From Listeria weihenstephanensis (GTDB lineage Bacteria > Bacillota > Bacilli > Lactobacillales > Listeriaceae), in NCBI RefSeq assembly GCF_003534205.1, contig NZ_CP011102.1, positions 3,342,293 to 3,406,292 on the forward strand: a DNA stretch of 64,000 nucleotides, given 5' to 3'. Under the pieces are notes generated by a model. That model was not told the origin of the DNA. It ran no database searches and saw only the letters and a list, made by a program, of their open reading frames with translations. A program made the translations under genes and the position numbers. Shown one piece after another: positions 44,885 to 54,044 of the stretch. The first letter of the stretch is position 1. Every line of letters starts with the position of its first letter.

Positions 44885-45898
44885 TTGGCAACAATCAAAG
44901 ATATTGCGAAAGACACCGGTTTTTCTGTAACCACTGTTTCGCGTGCACTCAACGGTTATAGCGATGTAAATGAAGAGACACGAGCTATCATTCGCGCCTC
45001 CGCACAAAAATTAAAATACAGCCCAAACATGCTAGCCCAGAGCCTCGTTACAAAGAAATCCAAAACCATTGGCCTGCTTGTAACCGACTTAAAAAGAGAA
45101 AGTGTGAAAGACAATTTTGTATTTGAAGTATTGTGTGGCGTAAGTGAATATGTAGCAACGATAGACTACGAAATGATCTTGATCAGCACGACCACATCCA
45201 GGCAGCGCAACAAAACATTCAGCCAAGTCGTCGGCGAACGAAACCTAGATGGCGTCGTGATCCAAGGTCTGAAAAAAGACGATCCTTACTTAACAGAGGC
45301 CGTCGCAAGCAACCTTCCCACCGTCCTTATTGATATTCCAATTGAAAACGATTCGACAGGTTTTGTCACATCAGATCAAGAAGAAAGCGTGAAGACAGCA
45401 ATCAAATATTTATCGCGTCTAGGACACAAGAAAATCGCCTTCATGAATGGCCACAAACACGCCTATGTGAGCGAAATTCGTTTCAAAGCTTATCAAGAAG
45501 CCCTATCCGAAATCGGCATTACATATGATGAAAAGCTGATTTGTTATGGTGATTTTGAAGAAGAGAAAGCCTATCAGACCGCGCTCAATTTCTTACTTGC
45601 AACACAGGATGTATCCGCGATATTCTGCGCCAGCGACATCATGGCATTAGGCGTTTTACAAGCCGCTCGCGAACTGCAAATTAGCGTTCCTGAAGAACTT
45701 TCGATCATCGGTTTTGATAATATTTTATTAACCCGCTACGTCAGTCCTTCGCTAAGCACCGTGGCACAAAGCCCTTTTGAACTCGGAAAAGCCGCGGCAA
45801 CGCTTGTTTTAGAGATCATCAACAAGACTTCAAGCGAACACCATCAAGTTTTACAGAACGAACTTATCGTCCGCGAATCCAGCGGTCCTAAAAATTAA
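44885..45898 (+). CDS. LacI-family regulator of the disaccharide locus
   Basis: 337 residues starting at TTG 44885, nine bases after GGAGG. N-terminal HTH MATIKDIAKDTGFSVTTVSR with ALNGYSDVNEETR, then the hinge helix (SPNMLAQSLV) and a periplasmic-binding-like effector domain ending with LSIIGFDNILLTRYVSPSLST. It lies between the importer and GH65 genes and most likely binds the CGAAACGTTTCG palindromes in both promoters. A half-like AACGTTTTGG overlaps its own start codon, suggesting autoregulation. Confidence 0.92.
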   Translation: MATIKDIAKDTGFSVTTVSRALNGYSDVNEETRAIIRASAQKLKYSPNMLAQSLVTKKSKTIGLLVTDLKRESVKDNFVFEVLCGVSEYVATIDYEMILISTTTSRQRNKTFSQVVGERNLDGVVIQGLKKDDPYLTEAVASNLPTVLIDIPIENDSTGFVTSDQEESVKTAIKYLSRLGHKKIAFMNGHKHAYVSEIRFKAYQEALSEIGITYDEKLICYGDFEEEKAYQTALNFLLATQDVSAIFCASDIMALGVLQAARELQISVPEELSIIGFDNILLTRYVSPSLSTVAQSPFELGKAAATLVLEIINKTSSEHHQVLQNELIVRESSGPKN

Positions 45899-45937
45899 AA
45901 TAAAGAGGAACGCCTGGTTTAGGTGCTCCTCTTTATT
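45899..45937. terminator. Bidirectional terminator between lacI-type and DUF1189 genes
   Basis: Stem AATAAAGAGGA / TCCTCTTTATT with an inner CGCCT/AGGTG extension, serving two convergent genes. Confidence 0.75.
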
Positions 45938-46683
45938 TTATTAACCGTCAAAAACACGAAAATAATAACCGCAAACCAGTAGATCATCCCGAAATATGGA
46001 ATAAAGAATCCCGTCAACTTAAGAATCGTCTTCAACACAAGTGGTAGCGTCATTCCATAAGCCCCGAACATCCACAACCTCTGGTAACTAACCGATGCAC
46101 TGCGCCCAAATGGGATCGATGCCAATGCGATGACGAAAATCAGCACTACACTAATAATCACTTGCAAAAACGCCTTCACATACTGGTAGAAAAACGCCAA
46201 CTGTTTAACCTGTGATTCATTGTCCTGCAACAACTTCAACGCATCTGTATTTGTATATTTCTCCTGCGTTCCCCAAATCGGCAAACTACTATACGGCATA
46301 GTATTTGGCGACATCAAACCATTCTTCCCAAACTTAAATCCATCCTTTTTCAGCTCCACAACATAATCCGTCTTCGCCCGCTGTGTCACATCTCCAATCA
46401 TAATCGTCACATCAAAAACTGGAACGGGAACAATCAAAGGCTCCCCATCGTAATCCAGTCCTTGCTCTGATAACACAAATGGCTCCATTTCCGTCAAAAG
46501 TGCCTCATAATCCAATTTTGACGTCTTCGAAAAACTAGAAAAACTCAAAATAAGGGATGAAATCAACACCAAACACAGCAAATAAAAAAACGATTTCCAA
46601 ATACTTTGAGGTTTCCACTTCCCAATTGCTTTCCATTGGAAAAATAAACTCTGTTGAAACTGCTCGATTATTCCCATTTCCAC
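45919..46683 (-). CDS. DUF1189 family membrane protein (MalA/YvdJ-like)
   Basis: 254 residues. A first membrane helix at about 31-50 (FFYLLCLVLISSLILSFS) precedes an external domain of roughly 110 residues (LTEMEPFVLSEQGLDYDGEP, VVELKKDGFKFGKNGL), then three more helices at about 165-250. This is the DUF1189 layout found in maltodextrin loci of Bacillus and Listeria, where it is called MalA or YvdJ; the molecular role is unknown. Start GTG 46683 or ATG 46677. A TAACGTTTTGG motif just upstream (46701-46691) suggests LacI control with its neighbours. Confidence 0.85.
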   Translation of the reverse strand: MEMGIIEQFQQSLFFQWKAIGKWKPQSIWKSFFYLLCLVLISSLILSFSSFSKTSKLDYEALLTEMEPFVLSEQGLDYDGEPLIVPVPVFDVTIMIGDVTQRAKTDYVVELKKDGFKFGKNGLMSPNTMPYSSLPIWGTQEKYTNTDALKLLQDNESQVKQLAFFYQYVKAFLQVIISVVLIFVIALASIPFGRSASVSYQRLWMFGAYGMTLPLVLKTILKLTGFFIPYFGMIYWFAVIIFVFLTVNKIKRST

Positions 46684-46760
46684 TTCACATCCAAAACGTT
46701 ATTTACTCTTAAAAATCATATTAAACCATTATATTATTTAAATCAATCATAAAAATTAAT

Positions 46761-46813
46761 TTGACTTTCCGAAACGTTTCGTATAAAATGTGAATCAAAA
46801 GAAAGCGTTACCC
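46761..46813 (+). promoter_or_regulatory. Promoter of the GH65 operon with spacer operator and cre
   Basis: -35 TTGACT (46761-46766), 17-bp spacer, -10 TAAAAT (46784-46789). The spacer contains the perfect palindrome CGAAACGTTTCG (46770-46781). AGAAAGCGTTACCC (46800-46813) is a cre-like site downstream. Same layout as the binding-protein promoter on the other side of the LacI gene. Confidence 0.75.
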
Positions 46814-46850
46814 ATTCATTTATAATTATGTGCTACGAAAGGATGCTAAT

Positions 46851-49181
46851 ATGCTATTAAAAAATGATATTCAGGCTTTAAAATACGATAAAGGTACAGG
46901 AGAATTAAATAATTGGCTCATCACTGAAACACGCTTCAATCCCGAGACACTCGGCAAAGTCGAAGCCGTTTTCAGTTTAGGAAATGGCTATATGGGACTA
47001 CGTTCAGCGACAGAAGAACGCTATTCTAAAGAAGTCCGCGGTAATTTTGTGGCCGGGACATTCAATAAGTTCCTCGGAGATAAAGAAGTCACCGAATTGC
47101 CAAACGCGGCGGATATGACCGAAATGGCGCTCACACTCAACGGCGAGACATTCCAGCTCACAGATGGTGAAATTCTAGATTTCGATCGCACGCTCAACCT
47201 AAAAGATGCCGAGCTATCACGTCAAATCCATTGGCGCTCCCCATCAGGTGACGAGTATAAACTTTTTTTCACCCGCTTCGTCTCCCTAGATAATAAGCAC
47301 ATTATTGCTCAAAAAGTCGCGATTACACCTCTTTCAAGAGACCTTACGCTAAAATTAAACTCTGGCATCAACGGTCAAATAACTAACACTGGTACGCAGC
47401 ATTTCAAAGAAGGCGTCCTTCGTTTATACGATCAAAAAATCATGAAACTTGAAGCACATACCACCGAATCTAATATTGATTTTGCGCATTTTACCCGTCA
47501 TGAATTCACCCTAGAAAATGACACATTTACACCGAAAAACACCATTTTCATGGATCGTCGTAAGATTTTTACAACATTTGAACCAGAAACGATTAAAAAG
47601 AATGAAACGATCACCATTGAAAAAATATCTGGCGTGTATACAAGTCGCGATAGAGATTGGGAAAACGTTGATACAGCACTCGCCTCTTTTGCTACCGTTC
47701 CAAACTACGATACTTTATTCCAAGCTCACCGCAAAGCATGGCGCACTAACATTTGGGAACAATACCCGATTCAAATCGAAGGCGTTGATTTCGACCAACT
47801 TGCGATCCGATTTGCCGTTTATCACCTAACAGGCATGACGCCAGCGCATGATAACCGCATGAATATTGGCGCGAAAGGCCTTTCCGGCGAAGGTTATAAA
47901 GGTCATGCTTTCTGGGATACCGAAATTTTTGTGTTACCATTTTTCACAACATCCAATCCAAAAATCGCCCGCCAACTCCTAGAATATCGTTTCCTTTCCA
48001 TACCTGGCGCGGTCCGCAAAGCAGCAGAGAACAATTACGAAGGCGCTATGTTCCCGTGGGAATCCGCTTGGCTTGAAGACGGTGAAGTAACCCCAGTTTG
48101 GGGCGCAGCCGACATCATCACTGGCGAACCGACGAAAATCTGGTCTGGTTTCATCGAACAACATATCACCGCTGACATCGCGTTCGCTGTTTGGCAATAT
48201 TACCAATTCACTGGCGATCAAGATTTCATGGAAAAACACGGTTACGAGCTCCTATTTGCCACAGCAGTTTTCTGGCAATCGCGTCTCGAAGAAAATAGTG
48301 ATCACTATGAAATAACTGGCGTTGTCGGTCCCGATGAATACAAGGAGCATGTCGATAACAACGCCTTTACGAACTATATGGCACACTGGAATTTAGAAAA
48401 AGCGATCCACTATTACGACCTACTACTACAAGAAAATCCAGCATTACTAGAAGCACTTTCAAGCAAATGGGACTTAAGAACCAACTACCGAAAATGGCAA
48501 GAAAAATCAAGCAAACTCTACCTACCACAGCCGAATTCCGAGTTAGTAATCCCTCAAGACGACACTTATTTATCCAAAAAAATCATTGATCTAACACCGT
48601 ATAAAGAAGCTTCACAAGTCGGCGCCCTATTCCTAGAGTACAATCTAGACCAAGTCAACGATATGCAAATCACAAAACAAGCCGACGTCATGATTCTCCT
48701 TTACCTACTAGAAAACGAATTTTCACCAGAAGTGAAGCAAGCAAACTGGGATTATTACGAACCAAAAACACTACACGATTCATCCTTGAGCCGCGCCACA
48801 CATAGTATTTTAGCATCCGATTTAGGCGATAAAGAACTGGCTTACTCCATGTTTGAAAAAGCAAGTCGCATTGATCTTGGTCAGAACATGAAATCGAGTG
48901 ATCCCGGCATTCACTCCGCATCAATCGGTGGCATTTGGCAAGTGGTCGTTAACGGTTTCGGCGGCGTCCGTATGCTTGATGGTAAACTCTACCTACACCC
49001 GCATCTTCCAGAGAAATGGACAGCGCTACAATTTCCGATTTACTGGAAAGGCTCCCGCTTGCTAATCAACGTCACAAAAGATACTATCAAAATAACAAAT
49101 ACATCAAATAATGACGTTCAGTTAACACTAAATGGCACTGAAATATCAATTTTAGCCAATACAACATTTACAAATAACTAA
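46851..49181 (+). CDS. GH65 phosphorylase, maltose-phosphorylase-like
   Basis: 776 residues from the ATG at 46851 with AAAGGA eight bases upstream. GH65 layout: N-terminal beta-sandwich (VFSLGNGYMGLR near 40), linker, (alpha/alpha)6 barrel with GHAFWDTEIFVLPFF (about 355) and the general acid Glu496 in VGPDEYKEHV, phosphate-site HDSSLSRATHSILAS, and a small C-terminal beta domain. It splits an alpha-linked glucose disaccharide with phosphate, giving beta-glucose-1-phosphate and glucose. Its position next to a malA-like gene suggests maltose; kojibiose, nigerose or trehalose specificity cannot be excluded. Confidence 0.88.
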   Translation: MLLKNDIQALKYDKGTGELNNWLITETRFNPETLGKVEAVFSLGNGYMGLRSATEERYSKEVRGNFVAGTFNKFLGDKEVTELPNAADMTEMALTLNGETFQLTDGEILDFDRTLNLKDAELSRQIHWRSPSGDEYKLFFTRFVSLDNKHIIAQKVAITPLSRDLTLKLNSGINGQITNTGTQHFKEGVLRLYDQKIMKLEAHTTESNIDFAHFTRHEFTLENDTFTPKNTIFMDRRKIFTTFEPETIKKNETITIEKISGVYTSRDRDWENVDTALASFATVPNYDTLFQAHRKAWRTNIWEQYPIQIEGVDFDQLAIRFAVYHLTGMTPAHDNRMNIGAKGLSGEGYKGHAFWDTEIFVLPFFTTSNPKIARQLLEYRFLSIPGAVRKAAENNYEGAMFPWESAWLEDGEVTPVWGAADIITGEPTKIWSGFIEQHITADIAFAVWQYYQFTGDQDFMEKHGYELLFATAVFWQSRLEENSDHYEITGVVGPDEYKEHVDNNAFTNYMAHWNLEKAIHYYDLLLQENPALLEALSSKWDLRTNYRKWQEKSSKLYLPQPNSELVIPQDDTYLSKKIIDLTPYKEASQVGALFLEYNLDQVNDMQITKQADVMILLYLLENEFSPEVKQANWDYYEPKTLHDSSLSRATHSILASDLGDKELAYSMFEKASRIDLGQNMKSSDPGIHSASIGGIWQVVVNGFGGVRMLDGKLYLHPHLPEKWTALQFPIYWKGSRLLINVTKDTIKITNTSNNDVQLTLNGTEISILANTTFTNN

Positions 49182-49187
49182 AAATTG

Positions 49188-49218
49188 AAGGAGCAAGCCA
49201 ATCTGGTTCTTGCTCCTT
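49188..49218 (+). terminator. Intercistronic hairpin between the two GH65 genes
   Basis: Stem AAGGAGCAAG / CTTGCTCCTT (49188-49197, 49209-49218), 11-base loop, ending in TTTCACTAATTTTG. Lies 6 bp after the first gene's stop. It could be a weak terminator or an mRNA stabiliser setting the ratio of the two enzymes. Confidence 0.6.
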
Positions 49219-49241
49219 TCACTAATTTTGTGAGGTGTAAT

Positions 49242-51479
49242 ATGAAAAAAATCAACCCAAGTATCATTTATCCAATCGAAAACTGGCAGGTATCCGAATC
49301 CGAGTATACTTTAGAAACAAACCAACGTAGCGAGACCATTTTCACCGTCGGGAATGGCTATATCGGGATTCGTGGTTGCACCGAAGAAACCATGCCTGAG
49401 CTTGAAAACCACACGCTTCCAGGAACCTACATCAATGGTTTTTACGAAACGGCACCGATTATTTATGGAGAAGCAGCTTATGGTTATGCCGAAAATCACC
49501 AAACCATTCTAAATGTCCCTAACGCATTACCGTTTGAAATAACAGTAGATGGGGAGAAAATAACACTATTCAGCGGTAAAATAACGGACTACTCTCGAAA
49601 ACTCTCTTTTAAAACCGGCCTATTCGAGCGACAATTCACGTGGACCTCTGAAAAAACAGGAAAACAGCTTAAAATCATATTTTCTCGATTAGCCTCATTC
49701 ACCAGAAAGCACGTAGCGGCCATTAAAATCAACATTCAGCCAGTAAATTTCATGGCTGCGGACATCCAAGTCACATCTTCCCTCCAAGGCGCTGTAACAA
49801 ATCAAGAACATGATGGCGATCCACGTGCTGGAGCTGCTTTTTCAGGGCAAGTTCTAAACACAGAAAAAGTGATTCAACAAAGCGGTATACTTGGTTTATT
49901 TCAGCGTACTACTTCTTCCAAACTAGAAATTGCTAGCGGTATCAAGCACAGTATTCCAGGTTCTGTATCGCAAAAACAAGATTTTTGGTCAGAATCATGG
50001 CAATTTGACGGTTCAACATCCATAGAAATCTCAAAATTCATTGGTTATGCTACCTCTGAAAAAGATAATATCCAAACACTTTGCACAGAACTTGAAAAAG
50101 CCTCGAAAGCTGGATTTGCACAACTTGTACAAGAACAAGTGGATTATCTTGATCTATTTTGGAATCGGGCTGATATTGGAGTTACTGGCGATGACGCGTT
50201 GCAACAAGCGCTCAGATTCAATGCCTTCCACTTGCTCCAATCCGTTGGGCGCGATGGTAGGACAAATATTGCAGCTAAAGGCGTGACCGGTGAAGGTTAT
50301 GAAGGGCATTATTTCTGGGATACCGAGATTTTCATTTTCCCATTTTTCGCATTTACCCAACCCGAAATCGCGAAGAAATTGCTCGAATATCGCTATAGTA
50401 TATTGCCGAATGCCAAAAAACGAGCTCGCGATCTAGCATGTTCCGGTGCACTTTTCCCATGGCGTACTATCAACGGTGAAGAAGCCTCTGCCTATTATCC
50501 AGCTGGAACCGCACAAATTCATATTAATGCAGATATTATGCATGCCTTGAAATTATATACTGAGGTTACCAACGACACAGATTTCCTCAATGAAAAAGGC
50601 CTTGAGATGCTAATTGAAACTAGCCGTTTTTACATGGATTACGGTGATTTTGTGGAGGGCCGTGGCTTTACAATCAATGGTGTGACTGGACCAGATGAGT
50701 ATACCGCGCTGATAAACAACAACACCTATACAAATATGATGGTGAAAGATCAGCTCGAATTCCTGCTCACCTCACTTACCGATGAAGCGCGGATCAAGTT
50801 CAACATTAGTGACATAGAGATTAAAAATTGGACTCTTGCAGCTAAAAATATGTATATTCATCGCACAAATTCTGCACTAATCGGTCAAGATGATTCTTTC
50901 TTAAACAAAGGGAAATGGCCTTTTGAAACCACACGCGAAGATCAATATCCATTATTACTCCACTTCCATCCCATGAAAATATATCAAAAACAGGTTTTGA
51001 AACAAGCTGATCTTATTCTTGCGATGGTTTTACAAAGCGAACGATTTTCAGATGAGGAAAAACAGGTCAACTATGACTATTATGAACCTCTAACTACACA
51101 CGATTCATCCCTTTCACCAGCAACTCATGCGATTATTGCAGCTGAACTCGGTCGAATGGAGCAAGCGGTATCCTTCTTTTACTATACAGCTAGAACGGAT
51201 CTTGACGACTACCATCACAACGTAAAAGATGGCGTACACACAGCTGCGATGGCTGGAAGTTGGTTAACAATTGTCTATGGGTTTGCTGGCTTACGAATTA
51301 AAAATGGCGAACTCCATTTCCAACCACGCCTACCTGACAAATGGACTGGCTATCAATTCCGCATCACATTCCAAGGTCGCATCATTGAAGTTCAAACGAC
51401 AACCTCTGGGACAAATTTCACCCTAATTCAAGGCAATTCCATCCAATTATTTTCTGATGGGAATCCAATTCAATTATAA
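49242..51479 (+). CDS. Second GH65 phosphorylase, kojibiose/trehalose-phosphorylase-like
   Basis: 745 residues from the ATG at 49242 preceded by GAGGTG. Same family as the upstream enzyme but clearly diverged: TVGNGYIGIRG near 33, GHYFWDTEIFIFPFF, general acid Glu486 in VTGPDEYTALINNN, and HDSSLSPATHAIIAAELG. The N-terminal YPIENWQVSESEYTLETNQ and the CSGALFPWRTINGEEASAYYPAGTAQIHINADI block look more like the kojibiose/trehalose branch, from memory. Two enzymes in one operon suggests that disaccharides with different linkages enter by the same importer. A parS site begins one base after its stop codon. Confidence 0.85.
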   Translation: MKKINPSIIYPIENWQVSESEYTLETNQRSETIFTVGNGYIGIRGCTEETMPELENHTLPGTYINGFYETAPIIYGEAAYGYAENHQTILNVPNALPFEITVDGEKITLFSGKITDYSRKLSFKTGLFERQFTWTSEKTGKQLKIIFSRLASFTRKHVAAIKINIQPVNFMAADIQVTSSLQGAVTNQEHDGDPRAGAAFSGQVLNTEKVIQQSGILGLFQRTTSSKLEIASGIKHSIPGSVSQKQDFWSESWQFDGSTSIEISKFIGYATSEKDNIQTLCTELEKASKAGFAQLVQEQVDYLDLFWNRADIGVTGDDALQQALRFNAFHLLQSVGRDGRTNIAAKGVTGEGYEGHYFWDTEIFIFPFFAFTQPEIAKKLLEYRYSILPNAKKRARDLACSGALFPWRTINGEEASAYYPAGTAQIHINADIMHALKLYTEVTNDTDFLNEKGLEMLIETSRFYMDYGDFVEGRGFTINGVTGPDEYTALINNNTYTNMMVKDQLEFLLTSLTDEARIKFNISDIEIKNWTLAAKNMYIHRTNSALIGQDDSFLNKGKWPFETTREDQYPLLLHFHPMKIYQKQVLKQADLILAMVLQSERFSDEEKQVNYDYYEPLTTHDSSLSPATHAIIAAELGRMEQAVSFFYYTARTDLDDYHHNVKDGVHTAAMAGSWLTIVYGFAGLRIKNGELHFQPRLPDKWTGYQFRITFQGRIIEVQTTTSGTNFTLIQGNSIQLFSDGNPIQL

Positions 51480-51495
51480 TGTTTCACGTGAAACA
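51480..51495. other. parS site 1 (ParB/Spo0J binding)
   Basis: TGTTTCACGTGAAACA, a perfect 16-bp match to the ParB-binding consensus of Firmicutes. It starts directly after the TAA of the second GH65 gene and is followed by a bidirectional terminator. Confidence 0.92.
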
Positions 51496-51497
51496 TC

Positions 51498-51538
51498 GAA
51501 AAAGCGCGTTCTAATGCGAAACTAGAACGCGCTTTTTC
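51498..51538. terminator. Bidirectional terminator between the GH65 and DUF1015 genes
   Basis: Perfect 16-bp stem GAAAAAGCGCGTTCTA with its complement (51498-51513, 51523-51538) and a 9-base loop. Serves convergent genes. Confidence 0.85.
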
Positions 51539-51547
51539 ATATATCTA

Positions 51548-52789
51548 TTATTTACTCTCTAAATCATGTACAAACAATCCACTCAATAACTTCGGCTCAA
51601 ACCAAGTTGATTTCGGTGGCATAATCGCACCAGCATCTGCAACATCAAGTAGATTATCCATCGTCGGCGGATACATCGAGAACGCAACTGTATATTTTCC
51701 AGCGTCCACCAACTTCGCTAACTCCGCAAGTCCACGAATCCCACCAACGAAATTAATCCTGTCATCACGACGAATATCCTTAATACCAAACAGCGGTTCC
51801 AATACCTGATCCGCCAAAATAGAAACATCCAAGCTCGCAATCACGTCTCCACCAGCAAACTCAGGCTTCACTTTTAAACCGTACCAAGCGCCATCCAAAT
51901 ACATCCCAAACGTGTTTGGTATCGCTGGTTTATACGCCTCTTTCCCGACCTTCTCTACATCGAATTTTAGCGCGATTTGCTCTAAGAAATCAGGCGCAAT
52001 CGGCACATCAACAACCCGATTATAATCCAGAATCTCCAATTGATCTTGCGGGAATAACACCGATAAGAAGAAGTTAAATTCTGCGTTCGCACCAGCATCA
52101 GGAAACTCCTCCCGACGCTTCAATCCTACCTTCACAGCCGATTCCGTACGATGATGCCCATCCGCAATATAAAGCGCCGGAATCTCCTCAAACGCCTCTG
52201 TAAGCTTATTTACCACGTCTGCGTCATCCACCGTCCAAATCCGATGCGTCACATCATGAAAACTATCAAAATCATACACAGGATCATGACTACCAATCCA
52301 AGCATCCACAACCTCATTAACCGCCGCATTCGACCGATACGTCAAGAAGATTGGACTCGTGTTCGCATCCGTCACATCCACATGGCGAATCCGGTCAAGC
52401 TCCTTCTCCTCACGCGTCAACTCATGTTTCTTGATCGCACCACTCACATAATCATCAATCGCCGTACACGTCACAAGCCCCGTCTGCGGTCGCCCATTCA
52501 TCACCAGTTGATACAAATATAATTTCGGCGTCGCATCCTTCGTAAGCCATTCCTTGTCCTGAAACGCCGTCAAATTCGCCGACGCCTGCCCATAAACCGA
52601 AGCATCATACGGCGATACATCTTTCGCCAAATCAATCTCCGCCTTATCAATATGTAAAAATGACAACGGGTTCGCATCACCAAGTTCCCGCGCCTCCTCC
52701 GTATTCAACACATCGTACGGCAATGACGCCACATCATTCACGACATCCGAACTCGGTCTAATCGCCTTAAAAGCTCTAATTTTCACCAC
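51548..52789 (-). CDS. DUF1015 family protein
   Basis: 413 residues. N-terminal VKIRAFKAIRPSSDVVNDVASLPYDVLN and central LYIADGHHRTESAVK are the DUF1015 signatures; the late block DDRINFVGG and AFSMYPPTMDNLLDVADAG also fit. Function unknown; the ADGHHR motif has been taken to suggest a phosphorylation-related or kinase-like role, which is unproven. In many Firmicutes and clostridia it sits with serA and serC, as here. Separated from serA by a terminator hairpin, so partly uncoupled from it. Confidence 0.88.
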   Translation of the reverse strand: MVKIRAFKAIRPSSDVVNDVASLPYDVLNTEEARELGDANPLSFLHIDKAEIDLAKDVSPYDASVYGQASANLTAFQDKEWLTKDATPKLYLYQLVMNGRPQTGLVTCTAIDDYVSGAIKKHELTREEKELDRIRHVDVTDANTSPIFLTYRSNAAVNEVVDAWIGSHDPVYDFDSFHDVTHRIWTVDDADVVNKLTEAFEEIPALYIADGHHRTESAVKVGLKRREEFPDAGANAEFNFFLSVLFPQDQLEILDYNRVVDVPIAPDFLEQIALKFDVEKVGKEAYKPAIPNTFGMYLDGAWYGLKVKPEFAGGDVIASLDVSILADQVLEPLFGIKDIRRDDRINFVGGIRGLAELAKLVDAGKYTVAFSMYPPTMDNLLDVADAGAIMPPKSTWFEPKLLSGLFVHDLESK

Positions 52790-52807
52790 AAAAATTCCCT
52801 CCTTATT

Positions 52808-52847
52808 TTATAAAAATAGCTACGACAGAAAAACTATCGCAGCTATT
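52808..52847 (-). terminator. Terminator or attenuator between serA and the DUF1015 gene
   Basis: Minus strand stem AATAGCTGCGATAG / CTGTCGTAGCTATT (52847-52834, 52828-52815), 5-base loop, then TTTATAAAA. Two G-U pairs form only in the minus-strand RNA, confirming direction. Confidence 0.75.
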
Positions 52848-52856
52848 CATTTTATC

Positions 52857-54044
52857 CTAATAAGCCGTCACACCAGCAGGTTCGATCACACGAACACGAA
52901 TCACGCCTGGAATCGCGCCAAGACTCTTCTCCACAACTGCCAAATTCGCCTGCGCACCTTTTTCCATATCGATCAGTGTATACGCATAATCGCCTTTACT
53001 GCGATTCGTCATGTCCAAAATATTGATCGATCCATTTGCCAGTTCCGTCGTGACCTGTCCAACCATATTCGGTACATTATGATGAAATACCGCCAGGCGT
53101 GGATGTCCATTATAAGGCATATCCACATTTGGAAAGTTCACAGAATTCTTGATGCTTCCAGTCTCTAAAAAGTACGCCAATTCCTTCGCTGCCATTTTAG
53201 CACAGTTCGTCTCCGCTTCTTCCGTCGAAGCTCCTAAATGAGGCAATACTTCCACGCGCGGATGCTGAATAAACGATTCTTTCGCAAAATCCGTAATGTA
53301 CATGCGCAATTGGCCAGCATTAAGCGCATCAACCATCGCATCCTCATCCACTAATTCCCCACGTGAAAAATTCAGCAAGACCGCGCTCGGTTTCAGCAAT
53401 TGCAACGTTTCCCGGTTGAACATGCCCGCCGTATTATCCTTCAACGGCACATGCACCGTCAAATAATCACACGTTGCTAAAACTTCCTCCAGCGTCATCG
53501 CGCGTTCCACTTCCTTCGAAATCCGCCAAGCCGTATCGACCGAAACATAAGGATCATAACCGACAACATCCATGCCCAGCGCCAACGCATCATTCGCCAC
53601 AAGCGCACCAATCGCGCCTAAACCGATGATTCCAAGTCGTTTCCCAGCCAGTTCAGTCCCAGCAAACTTCTTCTTCCCAGCTTCAACCTTTTTCTCAATA
53701 TCCTCACCATCAAGCGTTTTCACCCATTCTGAACCTTCCAGAATCGGCCGCGCACCCATAAATAAACTCGCTAATACCAGCTCTTTCACCGCGTTTGCAT
53801 TCGCGCCAGGCGTGTTGAAAACCACGATTCCCTTATCCGAACATGCGTCAACAGGAATATTGTTCACTCCCGCACCTGCTCTAGCAACGGCTTTCACACT
53901 CTCTGGAAAATCAAAATCATGCAGATCATAACTTCGCAGTAAAATACCATCCGGTACTTGATTCCCGTCAATTAAGTACTTCTCCACATCGAACTTACGT
54001 AATCCTTCTTTCGCAATCGCATTGAAAGTCTGAATATTAAACAT
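52857..54044 (-). CDS. serA: D-3-phosphoglycerate dehydrogenase with ACT domain
   Basis: 395 residues. First step of serine synthesis: oxidises 3-phosphoglycerate to 3-phosphohydroxypyruvate with NAD. The Rossmann motif is [20 protein letters not shown] (about 139-158), the catalytic Arg is in [11 protein letters not shown], the Glu region follows, and the catalytic His is in [15 protein letters not shown]-terminal ACT domain (about 320-395, [20 protein letters not shown]) probably gives serine feedback. It is the short form without the extra intervening domain. It overlaps serC by 8 bp. Confidence 0.95.
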   Translation of the reverse strand: MFNIQTFNAIAKEGLRKFDVEKYLIDGNQVPDGILLRSYDLHDFDFPESVKAVARAGAGVNNIPVDACSDKGIVVFNTPGANANAVKELVLASLFMGARPILEGSEWVKTLDGEDIEKKVEAGKKKFAGTELAGKRLGIIGLGAIGALVANDALALGMDVVGYDPYVSVDTAWRISKEVERAMTLEEVLATCDYLTVHVPLKDNTAGMFNRETLQLLKPSAVLLNFSRGELVDEDAMVDALNAGQLRMYITDFAKESFIQHPRVEVLPHLGASTEEAETNCAKMAAKELAYFLETGSIKNSVNFPNVDMPYNGHPRLAVFHHNVPNMVGQVTTELANGSINILDMTNRSKGDYAYTLIDMEKGAQANLAVVEKSLGAIPGVIRVRVIEPAGVTAY

